A DNA stretch of 64,000 nucleotides from Ferruginibacter sp. (GCF_014377975.1 NZ_JACMOO010000054.1:1-64000); one strand, 5' to 3'; positions 40,237-50,512 are shown, counted from the stretch's first letter. The notes: a model not told the origin generated them from the sequence alone. Numbers and translations are program-made.

Positions 40237-40408
40237 TTGACAATGCAGGCAAAATTATTATCTGAGTAAAACTGAACTTTTAAACCAGCGGGTTACCTGC
40301 CTTATTGATTGACTGGACAAATTAGCAGAGCGCTTTTCCGAGGAGGTTTTCATGATTGTCTGATCATTAAAATCTTTCTTTAATTTATTGAAAAATAAAG
40401 TATTTGTC

Positions 40409-40440
40409 ATTGTTAATTCAAATAAATTAGTTCAACTTTG
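40409..40440 (+). promoter_or_regulatory. Candidate Bacteroidota-type promoter upstream of mreB (ATTG-N20-CAACTTTG)
   Basis: ATTG 40409-40412, 20-nt spacer, CAACTTTG 40433-40440; partial match to TTTG/TAnnTTTG. Confidence 0.4.
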
Positions 40441-40478
40441 CCTTCATTATCTTACATCCTTTTTCTCTATAACAAATT

Positions 40479-41504
40479 ATGGGTCTTTTTAACTTTTTCA
40501 CTCAGGAAATCGCCATGGATTTGGGCACGGCAAATACCCTGATAATCTTTAATGACGAAGTGGTCGTAAACGAACCTTCCATTGTTGCCCTTGACAGAAA
40601 CAATCCTAAAAATATTTTAGCGGTGGGTAAAAAGGCATTAATGATGCACGAAAAAACCCATGAAAGCATACGTACCGTACGTCCTTTAAAAGATGGCGTA
40701 ATTGCCGATTTTAATGCGGCAGAATTAATGATACGGGAAATGATAAAAATGATCTATCCCAAAAAACCGTTGTTTGCCCCAAGCTGGCGGATGATGATTT
40801 GCATACCCAGCAGTATTACCGAAGTTGAAAAGCGTGCAGTAAGAGACAGTGCTGAACAGGCTGGTGCCAAAGAAGTATATCTTTTACATGAGCCAATGGC
40901 TGCAGCATTGGGTATTGGTATTGATGTGGAAGAACCAGTAGGCAATATGATTATTGATATTGGCGGTGGCACTACGGGCATTACCGTAATTGCGTTGGCT
41001 GGTATCGTTTGTGATCAAAGCATTCGTATTGCCGGTGATGAATTTACAGCAGATATTATGGAGGCACTTCGCCGTTACCATAGTTTACTCATTGGCGAAC
41101 GTACCGCAGAACAGATAAAGATACAGGTTGGCGCTGCCATGAAAGATCTTGAAAATCCACCAGATGATATTCCTGTAAATGGCCGTGATCTTGTTACGGG
41201 TATTCCCAAGCAGGTGATGGTTAGTTTTCAGGAAGTAGCAGAAGCATTGGATAAAAGTATTTTTAAAATAGAAGAAGCCATCTTAAAGGCATTGGAAACT
41301 ACCCCACCGGAACTGGCTGCAGATATCTACCGGCGTGGTTTATACCTTACCGGTGGCGGCGCTTTGTTGCGGGGTTTGGATAAGCGCATTGCCGCAAAAA
41401 TAAAATTGCCGGTACATGTTGCGGACGATCCATTGAAAAGCGTGGTGAGAGGTACGGGTATTGCGTTGAAAAATTACGATAAATATCCTTTTGTAATGCG
41501 CTGA
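40479..41504 (+). CDS. mreB: Rod shape-determining protein MreB
   Basis: IAMDLGTANTLI, VGNMIIDIGGGTTGITVIAL, LTGGGALLRGLDKRI. Confidence 0.97.
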   Translation: MGLFNFFTQEIAMDLGTANTLIIFNDEVVVNEPSIVALDRNNPKNILAVGKKALMMHEKTHESIRTVRPLKDGVIADFNAAELMIREMIKMIYPKKPLFAPSWRMMICIPSSITEVEKRAVRDSAEQAGAKEVYLLHEPMAAALGIGIDVEEPVGNMIIDIGGGTTGITVIALAGIVCDQSIRIAGDEFTADIMEALRRYHSLLIGERTAEQIKIQVGAAMKDLENPPDDIPVNGRDLVTGIPKQVMVSFQEVAEALDKSIFKIEEAILKALETTPPELAADIYRRGLYLTGGGALLRGLDKRIAAKIKLPVHVADDPLKSVVRGTGIALKNYDKYPFVMR

Positions 41505-41630
41505 TTTAACTTCCCTTTTTGCTGGATTATTTATAACCGTTCGTGAGTTTAAGTTCTTTTGTTTTGAAAACTGTGCTACATATCATATACTCAAATTGCT
41601 CTCCCGCCGAGAGATTTGGAGGAATGCTTC

Positions 41631-42494
41631 ATGCGTAATATCTTTCTTTTCATCCGCAGGTATTTTAATTTTATTGTCTTCCTGGTGCTGCAGGGGTTTT
41701 GTATTTATTTAATAGTGCATTACAACCGCTACCATAATGCTAGAGCTTCTGTGTATATGAATGAAGTTACCGGCAGGGTAAATGAGCAATATACCAAACT
41801 GGATGATTTTTTTGCACTAAAAAAAAAGAATCTGGAACTTCAGCGACAGAATGAACGCCTTCTCAATTTAATGAAAGAAAACTTTGCGATACCTGACACA
41901 AGTACTAAAGTAGTAACTGATTCTATCCCCTACGATACGCTGGGTCATCATCGCAAGTGGGCATACCAGGCGGCCAAAGTAGTTTCAAATTCAGTATCTA
42001 CACAAAATAATTTTATCGTCTTAGGCAGGGGCACTGCACAGCAGGTAAAAAAAGATGAAGGTGTTATAGATGCCAATAACGGTGTAATTGGTATTGTAAC
42101 AGATGTTAGCGAAAATTATGCGGTAGTAATGAGCCTGCTGCACAAAGACAGCCGGATAAATGCAATACTAAAAAACGATCCGCAGGGCGGAGGTACCATT
42201 ATTTGGGACGGAAAAGAACCCAATTATCTTTCCATGATCAATGTAAGAAAAAGTGTAAAAGTAGCCAAAGGCGATACCGTATTTACCAGTGGCATCACTA
42301 CTACGTTTCCGTATGGCTTAATGATTGGTACCGTAGAAGAGGTGATGCCTGAAAAGAGTACTAATAATTACATCATCAAAATAAAATCCACTGCTAATTT
42401 CTATAATCTTCAATACGTGTATGCCATTGAAAATTACCAAAGGGAGGAAATTAATAAGTTAGTGGAAAAAGCAAAAACAAAGATCAATAATTAA
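41631..42494 (+). CDS. mreC: Rod shape-determining protein MreC
   Basis: N-terminal TM, coiled-coil, MreC core; start re-set from 41616 to ATG 41631, preceded by GGAGG at 8 nt. Confidence 0.92.
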   Translation: MRNIFLFIRRYFNFIVFLVLQGFCIYLIVHYNRYHNARASVYMNEVTGRVNEQYTKLDDFFALKKKNLELQRQNERLLNLMKENFAIPDTSTKVVTDSIPYDTLGHHRKWAYQAAKVVSNSVSTQNNFIVLGRGTAQQVKKDEGVIDANNGVIGIVTDVSENYAVVMSLLHKDSRINAILKNDPQGGGTIIWDGKEPNYLSMINVRKSVKVAKGDTVFTSGITTTFPYGLMIGTVEEVMPEKSTNNYIIKIKSTANFYNLQYVYAIENYQREEINKLVEKAKTKINN

Positions 42495-42511
42495 CTGTCC
42501 GGGCAGCAACT

Positions 42512-43045
42512 ATGAGTACACTGGTTAAAAATATCCTGCGGTTTATTTTACTGATACTGGTACAGTTTTTTGTACTGGACAGGGTACACCTTAGCTATAT
42601 GGCAACTCCCTACATTTATATTTTATTTATTTTCTGGATGCCATTTAAGTTTAGCCGTACCCTGCAAATGATACTGGCATTTTTACTGGGTTATGCATTG
42701 GATAGTTTCCACCATAACCCAGGCTTTCACGCAGCCGCCTGTGTGCTGATTGCTTATGTACGACCTTTCGTAATTAACTTTATGATACCACATGAGGGTG
42801 CCGAAACCAATTACGAAGAACCCTCTTTAAAAAGCATGGGTGGCTTTATCCCCTACATGATATATGCCGGGGTATTAACCCTGCTGCACAATACCTGGTT
42901 GTTTTTGCTGGAGGCCCTGCAGTTTGGAAATTATTGGGAGTTCATTATAAAAACATTGTTTTCAACACTCATCAGCCTGGTATTAATTGTTATTGCAGAA
43001 TTGCTGTTTTCAAGAAAACAAAAATTCAGAACTAACACAGTGTAA
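42512..43045 (+). CDS. mreD: Rod shape-determining protein MreD-like
   Basis: Small multi-TM protein between mreC and the PBP2 gene. Confidence 0.85.
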   Translation: MSTLVKNILRFILLILVQFFVLDRVHLSYMATPYIYILFIFWMPFKFSRTLQMILAFLLGYALDSFHHNPGFHAAACVLIAYVRPFVINFMIPHEGAETNYEEPSLKSMGGFIPYMIYAGVLTLLHNTWLFLLEALQFGNYWEFIIKTLFSTLISLVLIVIAELLFSRKQKFRTNTV

Positions 43046-43149
43046 TGGCTTATTTTTTAAAGTCTTATTTTATTTAGCCCAACTATAGTTTAAATTTGGT
43101 AAGTGTATCGATACTGAAATATAATAAACAACAAATTAAACCATAAAAA

Positions 43150-45291
43150 TTGTCCGTCTTTAACCAATCCCGCCAAAATGTAATCCGCTTAATTTTTGCC
43201 TTTATGTTTGTTATTATCATTGCAAGGCTTTTTTCGCTGCAGATAGTTTCATCCAAATACAAAATAATGGCCGACGATCAGGGTAAATTCAGAAAGGTAG
43301 TTTATCCGGACAGAGGCATTGTATACGACCGTCACAATAAAGTGCTGCTGCAAAATACAATCATTTCCGATTTGATGCTTTCGCCCAATAAATTAAAAGG
43401 CGTTGATACTTTTGCGTTGTGCAAAATTTTACAAATTGATACAGCACAGTTTAAAAAAAGAGTTGTGGATTTGATTGTTAAAAATGGCAGAACCAGGCCA
43501 TCTGTTTTTGAAGCTTTATTAAGCGAAGCAAAAATGGCTATGCTTAATGAAGTATTGTACAAATTTGCACCGGCATTTTATCTGCAGGAGCGGTCTGTGA
43601 GAAGTTATCCTTATGATGCGGCGGCCAATGTGCTGGGTTATACCGCAGAAGTAGATAACAATTTTTTAAAAAGACATAAAGAGGAAGGATATGTTTCCGG
43701 GGATTACGCCGGTATGACGGGGATAGAACGCAGTTATGAAAAAGTACTGATGGGCGAAAGAGGTATTGAATACTGGAAACGGGATAATAAAAACCGCCTG
43801 ACTGAAAAATTAGAAAATGGCAAGTTTGATACGGCAGCTATCGCAGGTCAAAATATGCATACTTCCATTGATATTGACTTGCAGGAATTGGGTGAAAAGC
43901 TGATGCAAAATAAATTAGGTTCAATTGTGGCAATTGATCCCAGAACGGGTGGTATATTGGCAATGGTAAGTGCGCCAACTTACAAGCCAAAATTTCTTTC
44001 AGGCAGCGAAAGAAGAAAGCATTTTTCCGAACTCTTTCTTAATCCGGCTTTACCGTTATTAAATAGAACGGTGGGTGCAACTTATTCTCCCGGTTCTACT
44101 TTTAAAACATTGCAGGCATTGGTAGGTTTGCACGAAGGCGTGATTAATACGCATTTTAAAGTTGTCTGTACCGGAGCTTTTTATGGTTGTGGTACCAGCA
44201 GACCAATGAAGTGTTTAGACAAGGGCGTATTTGACTTGCGGGGCGCCATCACTATATCAGACAACACCTATTTTGCCACCGTAATGCAAAAGGTAATTAA
44301 TAATCCAAAATATCCAACAATTGATAGCAGCCTTGCAAGCTGGGACAGGTATATGTATGCTTTTGGACTTGGGCATAGATTAGGAGTAGACGTACCTTCG
44401 GAAAAAAGGGGCAATATTCCAACGCCGGCTCATTTTGACAAAGCTTACGGCGATGGAAAATGGAACTATTGTAACTTTCGTTCTGTAAGCATTGGACAGG
44501 GTGAGGTAAACGTAACGCCTTTGCAGGTAGCCAATGAGATGGCATATCTTGCCAATAAAGGCTGGTATAAAATACCGCATGTGGTTGATTCTATTGAAGG
44601 AGGTGATAAATTTGGTTTGCTAAAAGCTTTTACTCAAGAACACAATGCAATTGATATTCCAGATAGCGTTTTTGATGCGGTACATGACGGTATGGAGGGG
44701 GTAGTTGAGAGAGGTACCGGCGTAGGAGCCAAAGTAGAAGGTATTACCATTTGTGGAAAAACAGGTACGGTTGAAAATTATATTGGATCAGTCAAGCAAC
44801 CTAACCATGCGTTCTTTTGCGGCTTCGCACCAAGGGATAATCCCCGTATCGCCATAATGTGTGTTGTGGAAAACAGCGGTCATTTTGGAGGAACTTATGC
44901 AGCGCCTATTGTTGGTTTGATGATTGAAAAATATTTAAAAGATTCCGTTACCGGTACGGCAAGGCTGGCACAAATTGAACAGTTGTCTAACCTTAATTTG
45001 ATACCCGCCCGTATTTATGCTGCTTTAAAAACACAGGACTCGCTGCGTCATTTGAAAGATTCAGCTTACCTGGTTGCAAAAGGCTATCTAAAAGGGATAA
45101 AGGATACCATTGGGCTGGAACAGGACGATGAATCAGATTTACTGGAAAAAATAAAGGAAGATACTGATACAACCATCGAAAAAGAATTGCCTAAAAAAGA
45201 TAGTAATAATGACCGCCCTGTAATAAAAACAGAAGCTGTTTTACCCAACGGAAAAAGAAAACCGGAACTCAAAGACACTGTAAAAAATTAA
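43150..45291 (+). CDS. mrdA: Penicillin-binding protein 2 (class B PBP)
   Basis: YPDRGIVYDRHNKVLLQN, GATYSPGSTFKTLQALVGL (SxxK), SDN, CGKTGTVEN (KTG); TTG start. Confidence 0.95.
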   Translation: MSVFNQSRQNVIRLIFAFMFVIIIARLFSLQIVSSKYKIMADDQGKFRKVVYPDRGIVYDRHNKVLLQNTIISDLMLSPNKLKGVDTFALCKILQIDTAQFKKRVVDLIVKNGRTRPSVFEALLSEAKMAMLNEVLYKFAPAFYLQERSVRSYPYDAAANVLGYTAEVDNNFLKRHKEEGYVSGDYAGMTGIERSYEKVLMGERGIEYWKRDNKNRLTEKLENGKFDTAAIAGQNMHTSIDIDLQELGEKLMQNKLGSIVAIDPRTGGILAMVSAPTYKPKFLSGSERRKHFSELFLNPALPLLNRTVGATYSPGSTFKTLQALVGLHEGVINTHFKVVCTGAFYGCGTSRPMKCLDKGVFDLRGAITISDNTYFATVMQKVINNPKYPTIDSSLASWDRYMYAFGLGHRLGVDVPSEKRGNIPTPAHFDKAYGDGKWNYCNFRSVSIGQGEVNVTPLQVANEMAYLANKGWYKIPHVVDSIEGGDKFGLLKAFTQEHNAIDIPDSVFDAVHDGMEGVVERGTGVGAKVEGITICGKTGTVENYIGSVKQPNHAFFCGFAPRDNPRIAIMCVVENSGHFGGTYAAPIVGLMIEKYLKDSVTGTARLAQIEQLSNLNLIPARIYAALKTQDSLRHLKDSAYLVAKGYLKGIKDTIGLEQDDESDLLEKIKEDTDTTIEKELPKKDSNNDRPVIKTEAVLPNGKRKPELKDTVKN

Positions 45292-45306
45292 AACTACTTT
45301 TTTAAA

Positions 45307-46659
45307 ATGTATCAGAAAAGTCCGGAAATAGGAAAAGGCGTGGATTGGATATTGATATGGCTGTATGCCATACTGGTGGCTATTGGCCTGCTATGTATTT
45401 TTTCTGTAGAATACCGCAGTGGCGATGGTGTTTTGCAAAGTTTTTTAGGATTTAAAAAAAATTACAGCAAACAATTTTTTTACTTCGGAGCCTGCGTAGT
45501 ACTGGCTGTTTTAATTTTATTAACTGATAGCAAATTCTTTACTGCAACGGCTAATTTATCATACCTGACAGGGATAGCTTTAATACTGGCTACTTTTGTT
45601 GTTGGTAAAGAAATAAAAGGCTCTAAAAGCTGGATACCACTAGGCTTTATGAATTTGCAGCCAGTGGAATTGTGTAAAATATTTACTTCGCTGGCACTGG
45701 CAAAATTTCTGTCAATGACAGAAACAAATTTTAGTAAGCCACCAGCTCAACTGGTAGCTGCGGCTATTTCTTTTACACCTGCTGCCTTATCAATTTTACA
45801 GGGTGAAACGGGTCTTGCGTTGGTATATTTTTCTTTTCTCATCCCCATGTACCGCGAAGGACTGCCCCCGGGATATTTGATATTTGGGGCTTCGATGGCG
45901 GTATTGCTCGTTGCTTCACTGCTGTTAAGTACCAAAACTTTACTGATTACATTTACGGTTTGGGGTGCTCTGGCGCTCTTTATAAATAAAAGGCAAATCA
46001 GGCGTAACAATAGATTGTTGTTGATGATTGCAGGCTGCTGGGCTTTTTGTATTTTATTTGTGGGGGTGATAGTACCTTTTACATTTAAACATGTATTTAA
46101 AAAATACCAGGCCGACCGGATATTTAGTATGGTGGGTGTTGACAATCCATTTGTAAATAAAAATACAGGAGAGATTATTAGTACTGCCGATGAAAAAGCA
46201 AAACAGAAAAAAAATAATCAGCAGAATTACAATGTGAAGCAATCAAAAATTGCCATCGGTTCCGGTGGTTTGGCTGGTAAAGGATTTCTAAAAGGAACGC
46301 AAACCGAGGGCGATTTTGTACCGGAACAACATACCGATTTTATATTTACGTCTGTAGGTGAAAATTTTGGTTTTTGGGGCAGTAGTTTGCTGATGCTGAT
46401 TTACCTGGGTTTAATTTTACGCATTGTAACTATTGCAGAGCGGCAGCGAAGCACTTTTAGCAGAGTGTATGCCTATAGCGTTGCAAGCATTTTCTTTTTC
46501 CATGTGGCAGTAAACATTTCTGTTACCATCGGGCTGGCTCCGGTTATTGGCATTACATTACCCTTATTAAGTTATGGCGGGTCATCATTACTATCGTTTA
46601 CCATTTTACTTTTTATACTGATAAGGCTGGATGCAGACAGGCAAATGGTGTTGAGATAA
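45307..46659 (+). CDS. rodA: Rod shape-determining protein RodA (SEDS family)
   Basis: GSKSWIPLGFMNLQPVELCKIF, PEQHTDFIFTSVGENFGFWGS, PLLSYGGSSLLS. Confidence 0.95.
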   Translation: MYQKSPEIGKGVDWILIWLYAILVAIGLLCIFSVEYRSGDGVLQSFLGFKKNYSKQFFYFGACVVLAVLILLTDSKFFTATANLSYLTGIALILATFVVGKEIKGSKSWIPLGFMNLQPVELCKIFTSLALAKFLSMTETNFSKPPAQLVAAAISFTPAALSILQGETGLALVYFSFLIPMYREGLPPGYLIFGASMAVLLVASLLLSTKTLLITFTVWGALALFINKRQIRRNNRLLLMIAGCWAFCILFVGVIVPFTFKHVFKKYQADRIFSMVGVDNPFVNKNTGEIISTADEKAKQKKNNQQNYNVKQSKIAIGSGGLAGKGFLKGTQTEGDFVPEQHTDFIFTSVGENFGFWGSSLLMLIYLGLILRIVTIAERQRSTFSRVYAYSVASIFFFHVAVNISVTIGLAPVIGITLPLLSYGGSSLLSFTILLFILIRLDADRQMVLR

Positions 46660-46750
46660 GGTTAACCAATTTAATACAGACATTTATTTAAATAATTACT
46701 CCTTTAATTTTGGAGTCTAAAATTCATCCCCCGGAAGACAGGGGCATTCA

Positions 46751-47494
46751 ATGAAAATTATTCCACTCAGCGAAGGCGCTTTCACTGTTGATAAAACAAA
46801 ACAATTTGTTGCTTTTGATAAAAACAAGGACGATTTGCAACAACGTTCCACGGGCAGTTTACTGGTGGAAGTACAACCGTTTTGTATCGTTACAAAAAAT
46901 GATATTATTGTAATTGATACCGGCCTTGGTTTTACCGATAAGGAGGGGGTTTTGCAAATACATCAAAACCTGCTGAATAATGGCATTAACCCCATGGACG
47001 TAACCAAAGTTTTAATGAGTCACTTGCATAAAGATCATTCCGGCGGTGTAAGTATTGAAGACAAAGTACTTCACCAACGTTTTATCAATTTTCCTCACGC
47101 CATGTATTACGTTAATAAAGATGAACTGGCATTTGGATTGGATAAGGCAAACACCTCATATCATCCGGAAGATTTTGACATCCTTACCAAAACAGATAAA
47201 GTAATTTTTACGGAAGGCAATGGCATTATTGACGGCTATATCAGGTATGAAGTTACTGGTGGACATTCTCCTTTTCACCAGGTGTTCTGGATTGAGGAAG
47301 AAGATAAAATAATATTTTTTGGTGGTGATGTTGCGCCTCAGTTGCAACAGATGAAAAGCCGTTTTATTGCAAAATATGATTTTAATGGTAAGAAGTGTAT
47401 GGAACTACGGCAGCAATGGTGGCAAACAGGTCAGCAACAAAAATGGACTTTTCTTTTTTACCATGATATTAAAACGCCCTTTTTTGCATTTTAA
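46751..47494 (+). CDS. MBL fold metallo-hydrolase
   Basis: VIDTGLGFTD, LMSHLHKDHSGGVS, VTGGHSPFHQVFWI, FFGGDVAP. Confidence 0.9.
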   Translation: MKIIPLSEGAFTVDKTKQFVAFDKNKDDLQQRSTGSLLVEVQPFCIVTKNDIIVIDTGLGFTDKEGVLQIHQNLLNNGINPMDVTKVLMSHLHKDHSGGVSIEDKVLHQRFINFPHAMYYVNKDELAFGLDKANTSYHPEDFDILTKTDKVIFTEGNGIIDGYIRYEVTGGHSPFHQVFWIEEEDKIIFFGGDVAPQLQQMKSRFIAKYDFNGKKCMELRQQWWQTGQQQKWTFLFYHDIKTPFFAF

Positions 47495-47563
47495 AAGACG
47501 ATAGTATAAAACAGTGACCGCACTGTATTCAGCGCTGACCTCTGTAAATTGTTAGAGCCAAAA

Positions 47564-47983
47564 CTAAAAATTTCTTCTCAAAGGTCTGTTGGGCCTCGTT
47601 TGCATTTGATTTTGTTTGCGCATTGCTTTAAACAATAATGCATGAAATCTTCCTTCGGCATTGTACATTTTGTTTACTCTTTGTGGTCCCAATATTTTTG
47701 TAAGTTGCTCCTTATACCCCTTTCTTAGGTTTAATACTTTTTCATCCCTGTCTAAGGGATCCGGATTATCTTTTCTCGTTGCCTTTAATTCTTTGGAATA
47801 TTGATTATAAACAGGCCAGAATTTTTGCGCTTCTTCAGTTGTAAGTTCCAAATCCTTACTGATAAATGCTACTTTAAGCGCTTCAATATCTGCAATTTTT
47901 TTATCAGAAGGTGGTTGTTCATCCTGTGCACTTGCCAAACCTGTAATGGTTACAAATGCCAGCAAAAAGTATAGCTTTTTCAT
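47564..47983 (-). CDS. Small secreted protein (Spy/CpxP-like layout, family uncertain)
   Basis: Start re-set to MKKLYFLLAFVTITGLASAQ signal peptide; LELTTEEAQKFWPVYNQYSKELKATR helical body; AAAGGAG 8 nt upstream. Confidence 0.7.
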   Translation of the reverse strand: MKKLYFLLAFVTITGLASAQDEQPPSDKKIADIEALKVAFISKDLELTTEEAQKFWPVYNQYSKELKATRKDNPDPLDRDEKVLNLRKGYKEQLTKILGPQRVNKMYNAEGRFHALLFKAMRKQNQMQTRPNRPLRRNF

Positions 47984-48002
47984 ATCTCTTTCTCCTTTCT
48001 GT

Positions 48003-48893
48003 TTAGTTCTGAAATTTAATTTTATCAATATAATTGTCTAAAGTTTTTTCATCCAGCAGGTACTCTACATTATTAGGCAAATCAATTTCATCCAGGCTGG
48101 AACTTAGCAGAGACATATCTACTTCACTGCCGTTTTTTTCAAGGTATCTGGTAATATCATCTTTTGTTAGATTATTCAATGCATCATCAAATTGTTGTTC
48201 ATTCATATTTTTGCCTTTTTCAATAGAAGGGCTTAGTCTGACTACATCTGCACCGAAGGAAATATGGGTAGCTGCGGGCTGATTAACATATTTATAAACA
48301 CCTAAAGCCATTGCACCGGTTATTAACGCTGCGGCTGCATATTTTAATAGCCCTCTTACCTTAAATATACTTACTACTTTGGCTGGTGTAACTTTAATCG
48401 CATTTAAAATATTTCCTGGTACAGTACTGAAATAATCCTCGGGTACTTCAAAAATATTTTTATGTTGAATGCTCAGCAATTGAGGTGATATTTCTTTCTG
48501 CCCGTTTGTAGTATTGTTTTCCAACTCTTTTATGTTACCCAAAACAGCGGTAGCAAGATTATCAAAATACTCATACGGTACTTTAAAAATATTGTTATGC
48601 TGTAAATTTTTTAATAAGGGAGATAAAGCCTCTTCAGACGTAATATTTTCCTGCTGCTGTTCTTTTATTTTATTCAGAATCGCCGATGATAAATTGTCAA
48701 AATAACTGGTTGGAATATCTGCGGTTTGGAGGACAGGGATTATTATTTCTCGTTCGTTTAAGCAAATTAAAATAGTATCCTTCAAGGTGTCAAAATAACC
48801 ATCGGGTACAGAAAAAATATTTTTTTTCTGTACCCTTGCTAAAAGCGGGCTCAGCGTTTGTAATTCAATTAATATGTCATTGTCCAATTGCAT
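48003..48893 (-). CDS. Single-TM protein with four degenerate 'IFxVPxxYFDxL' repeats; putative anti-sigma/sensor protein
   Basis: Repeats in the N-terminal half, then TM LLKYAAAALITGAMALGVYKYV; directly downstream of an ECF sigma gene. Confidence 0.65.
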   Translation of the reverse strand: MQLDNDILIELQTLSPLLARVQKKNIFSVPDGYFDTLKDTILICLNEREIIIPVLQTADIPTSYFDNLSSAILNKIKEQQQENITSEEALSPLLKNLQHNNIFKVPYEYFDNLATAVLGNIKELENNTTNGQKEISPQLLSIQHKNIFEVPEDYFSTVPGNILNAIKVTPAKVVSIFKVRGLLKYAAAALITGAMALGVYKYVNQPAATHISFGADVVRLSPSIEKGKNMNEQQFDDALNNLTKDDITRYLEKNGSEVDMSLLSSSLDEIDLPNNVEYLLDEKTLDNYIDKIKFQN

Positions 48894-48925
48894 TCGTTAT
48901 TAAGACCCCGAAGGAGATAAGAAGT

Positions 48926-49480
48926 TTAATGATTTAATATATAGTCCTCTATTTTTTTTACTGCATGATGATAACTGGCTTTTAAAGCGCCTTCGCTGGT
49001 TTCAAGCACAATACTCATCTTCTGATATGGCATTTCATCATAATAGCGCAGACTAAAAACAACCCGTTGTTTTTCCGGCAACTGTTGCATGGCCAATTGT
49101 AGTTTCCACTCTATTTTATTACTGTCGTAATTCTTGTCGGCTTTCAATTTATTGCTCAACCCATTCTCTACATCACTAAGCGACACAGATGCTCTCTTTT
49201 TTTGTTGTTCAATATAAGTAAGGCTTTCGTTGGTAGCAATGCGGTAAAGCCAGGTATATAACTGGCTGTCTTCCCTAAAATTATCCAGTGCATTCCAAAC
49301 TTTGATAAACATATTTTGCAATACATCATTTGCATCTTCATGATCTACCACCATCCTGCGTATGTGCCAGTACAGTTTTTCCTGGTACTTTTTAATAATG
49401 CCGGTAAATCCCTTCTCTTTTGTTGCAGGGGTTTTAAACTGTAGCAATAACTCCCTATCGTCTAAATGTTGTTGGTCCAT
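48926..49480 (-). CDS. RNA polymerase sigma factor, ECF/sigma-70 family
   Basis: DHEDANDVLQNMFIKVWNALDNFREDSQLYTWLYRIATNESLTYI; LPEKQRVVFSLRYYDEMPYQKMSIVLETSEGALKASYHHAVKKI. Confidence 0.93.
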   Translation of the reverse strand: MDQQHLDDRELLLQFKTPATKEKGFTGIIKKYQEKLYWHIRRMVVDHEDANDVLQNMFIKVWNALDNFREDSQLYTWLYRIATNESLTYIEQQKKRASVSLSDVENGLSNKLKADKNYDSNKIEWKLQLAMQQLPEKQRVVFSLRYYDEMPYQKMSIVLETSEGALKASYHHAVKKIEDYILNH

Positions 49481-49506
49481 ATTTGTTTAGCAGGTATAAA
49501 AATAGA

Positions 49507-49530
49507 AAAACCAATCGTAAGATTGGTTTT
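49507..49530 (-). terminator. Intrinsic hairpin upstream of the transketolase-family gene, downstream-facing in the intergenic gap
   Basis: AAAACCAATC-GTAA-GATTGGTTTT, perfect 10-bp stem. Confidence 0.5.
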
Positions 49531-49552
49531 ATAGTAAAAAGTTTAATCAAAT

Positions 49553-50512
49553 TTAGCCATTTTTTCTGGCAATCACTTTTTTGGCAGCTTCGACAATATT
49601 GGGTGTATCCAAACCGTATTTGGTCAAAAGTTCAGTAGGTTTGCCACTTTCCCCAAAAGTATCATTGGTTCCAATATACTCAATGGGGATGGGTAAATTT
49701 TTTGCAGCAACCTGTGCAATACTGTCTCCTAACCCACCAATAATATTATGCTCTTCGCAGGTAACGGCACACCTGGTTTTTGTAATAGATTCAAGCACGG
49801 CCGCAACATCCAGCGGTTTAATGGTATGAATGTTTATAATTTCTACACTAATCCCTTTTTCTTCCAAAATTCTTCCTGCTTCAATGGCTTTCCAAACAAG
49901 ATGGCCACAGGCAAAAATACTCACGTCTTTACCAGCTGAAATTTTTTGGGCTTTGCCAATTACAAAATCACTTTCTTTTGTAAAAACAGGCCAAACCGGT
50001 CGGCCAAAACGCAGGTACACAGGACCTTCATAGTCAGCAATGGCAATTGTTGCAGCCTTTGTTTGATTGTAATCACAAGGAACAATAACTGTCATACCTG
50101 GTAACATTTTCATCATGCCAATATCTTCAAGAATCTGGTGGGTTGCTCCATCTTCACCCAAAGTTAATCCTGCATGTGAAGCACAGATTTTTACATTTTT
50201 ATTACTGTAGGCAACAGATTGGCGAATTTGGTCGTATACACGCCCGGTAGAAAAATTGGCAAAAGTAGTAGTAAAAGGAATTTTACCTCCAATGGTTAAA
50301 CCAGCAGCCACACAAATCATATTGGCTTCGGCTATACCGCACTGTATAAAACGTTCTGGAAATTCTTTTACAAAAGCATTCAGCTTCATCGATCCTAAAA
50401 GATCTGCTGTTAATGCTACTATGTTTTTGTTTTTTCTGCCAGCTTCTAAAATGCCATCTCCAAAACCACTGCGGGTATCTTTATTGCCTGTTACCTGTAT
50501 ATCTTTTAACAT
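49553..50512 (-). CDS. Transketolase family protein (C-terminal/pyrimidine-binding subunit)
   Basis: ALTADLLGSMKLNAFVKEFPERFIQCGIAEANMICVAAGL, HAGLTLGEDGATHQILEDIGMMKMLPGMTVIVPCD. Confidence 0.93.
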   Translation of the reverse strand: MLKDIQVTGNKDTRSGFGDGILEAGRKNKNIVALTADLLGSMKLNAFVKEFPERFIQCGIAEANMICVAAGLTIGGKIPFTTTFANFSTGRVYDQIRQSVAYSNKNVKICASHAGLTLGEDGATHQILEDIGMMKMLPGMTVIVPCDYNQTKAATIAIADYEGPVYLRFGRPVWPVFTKESDFVIGKAQKISAGKDVSIFACGHLVWKAIEAGRILEEKGISVEIINIHTIKPLDVAAVLESITKTRCAVTCEEHNIIGGLGDSIAQVAAKNLPIPIEYIGTNDTFGESGKPTELLTKYGLDTPNIVEAAKKVIARKNG

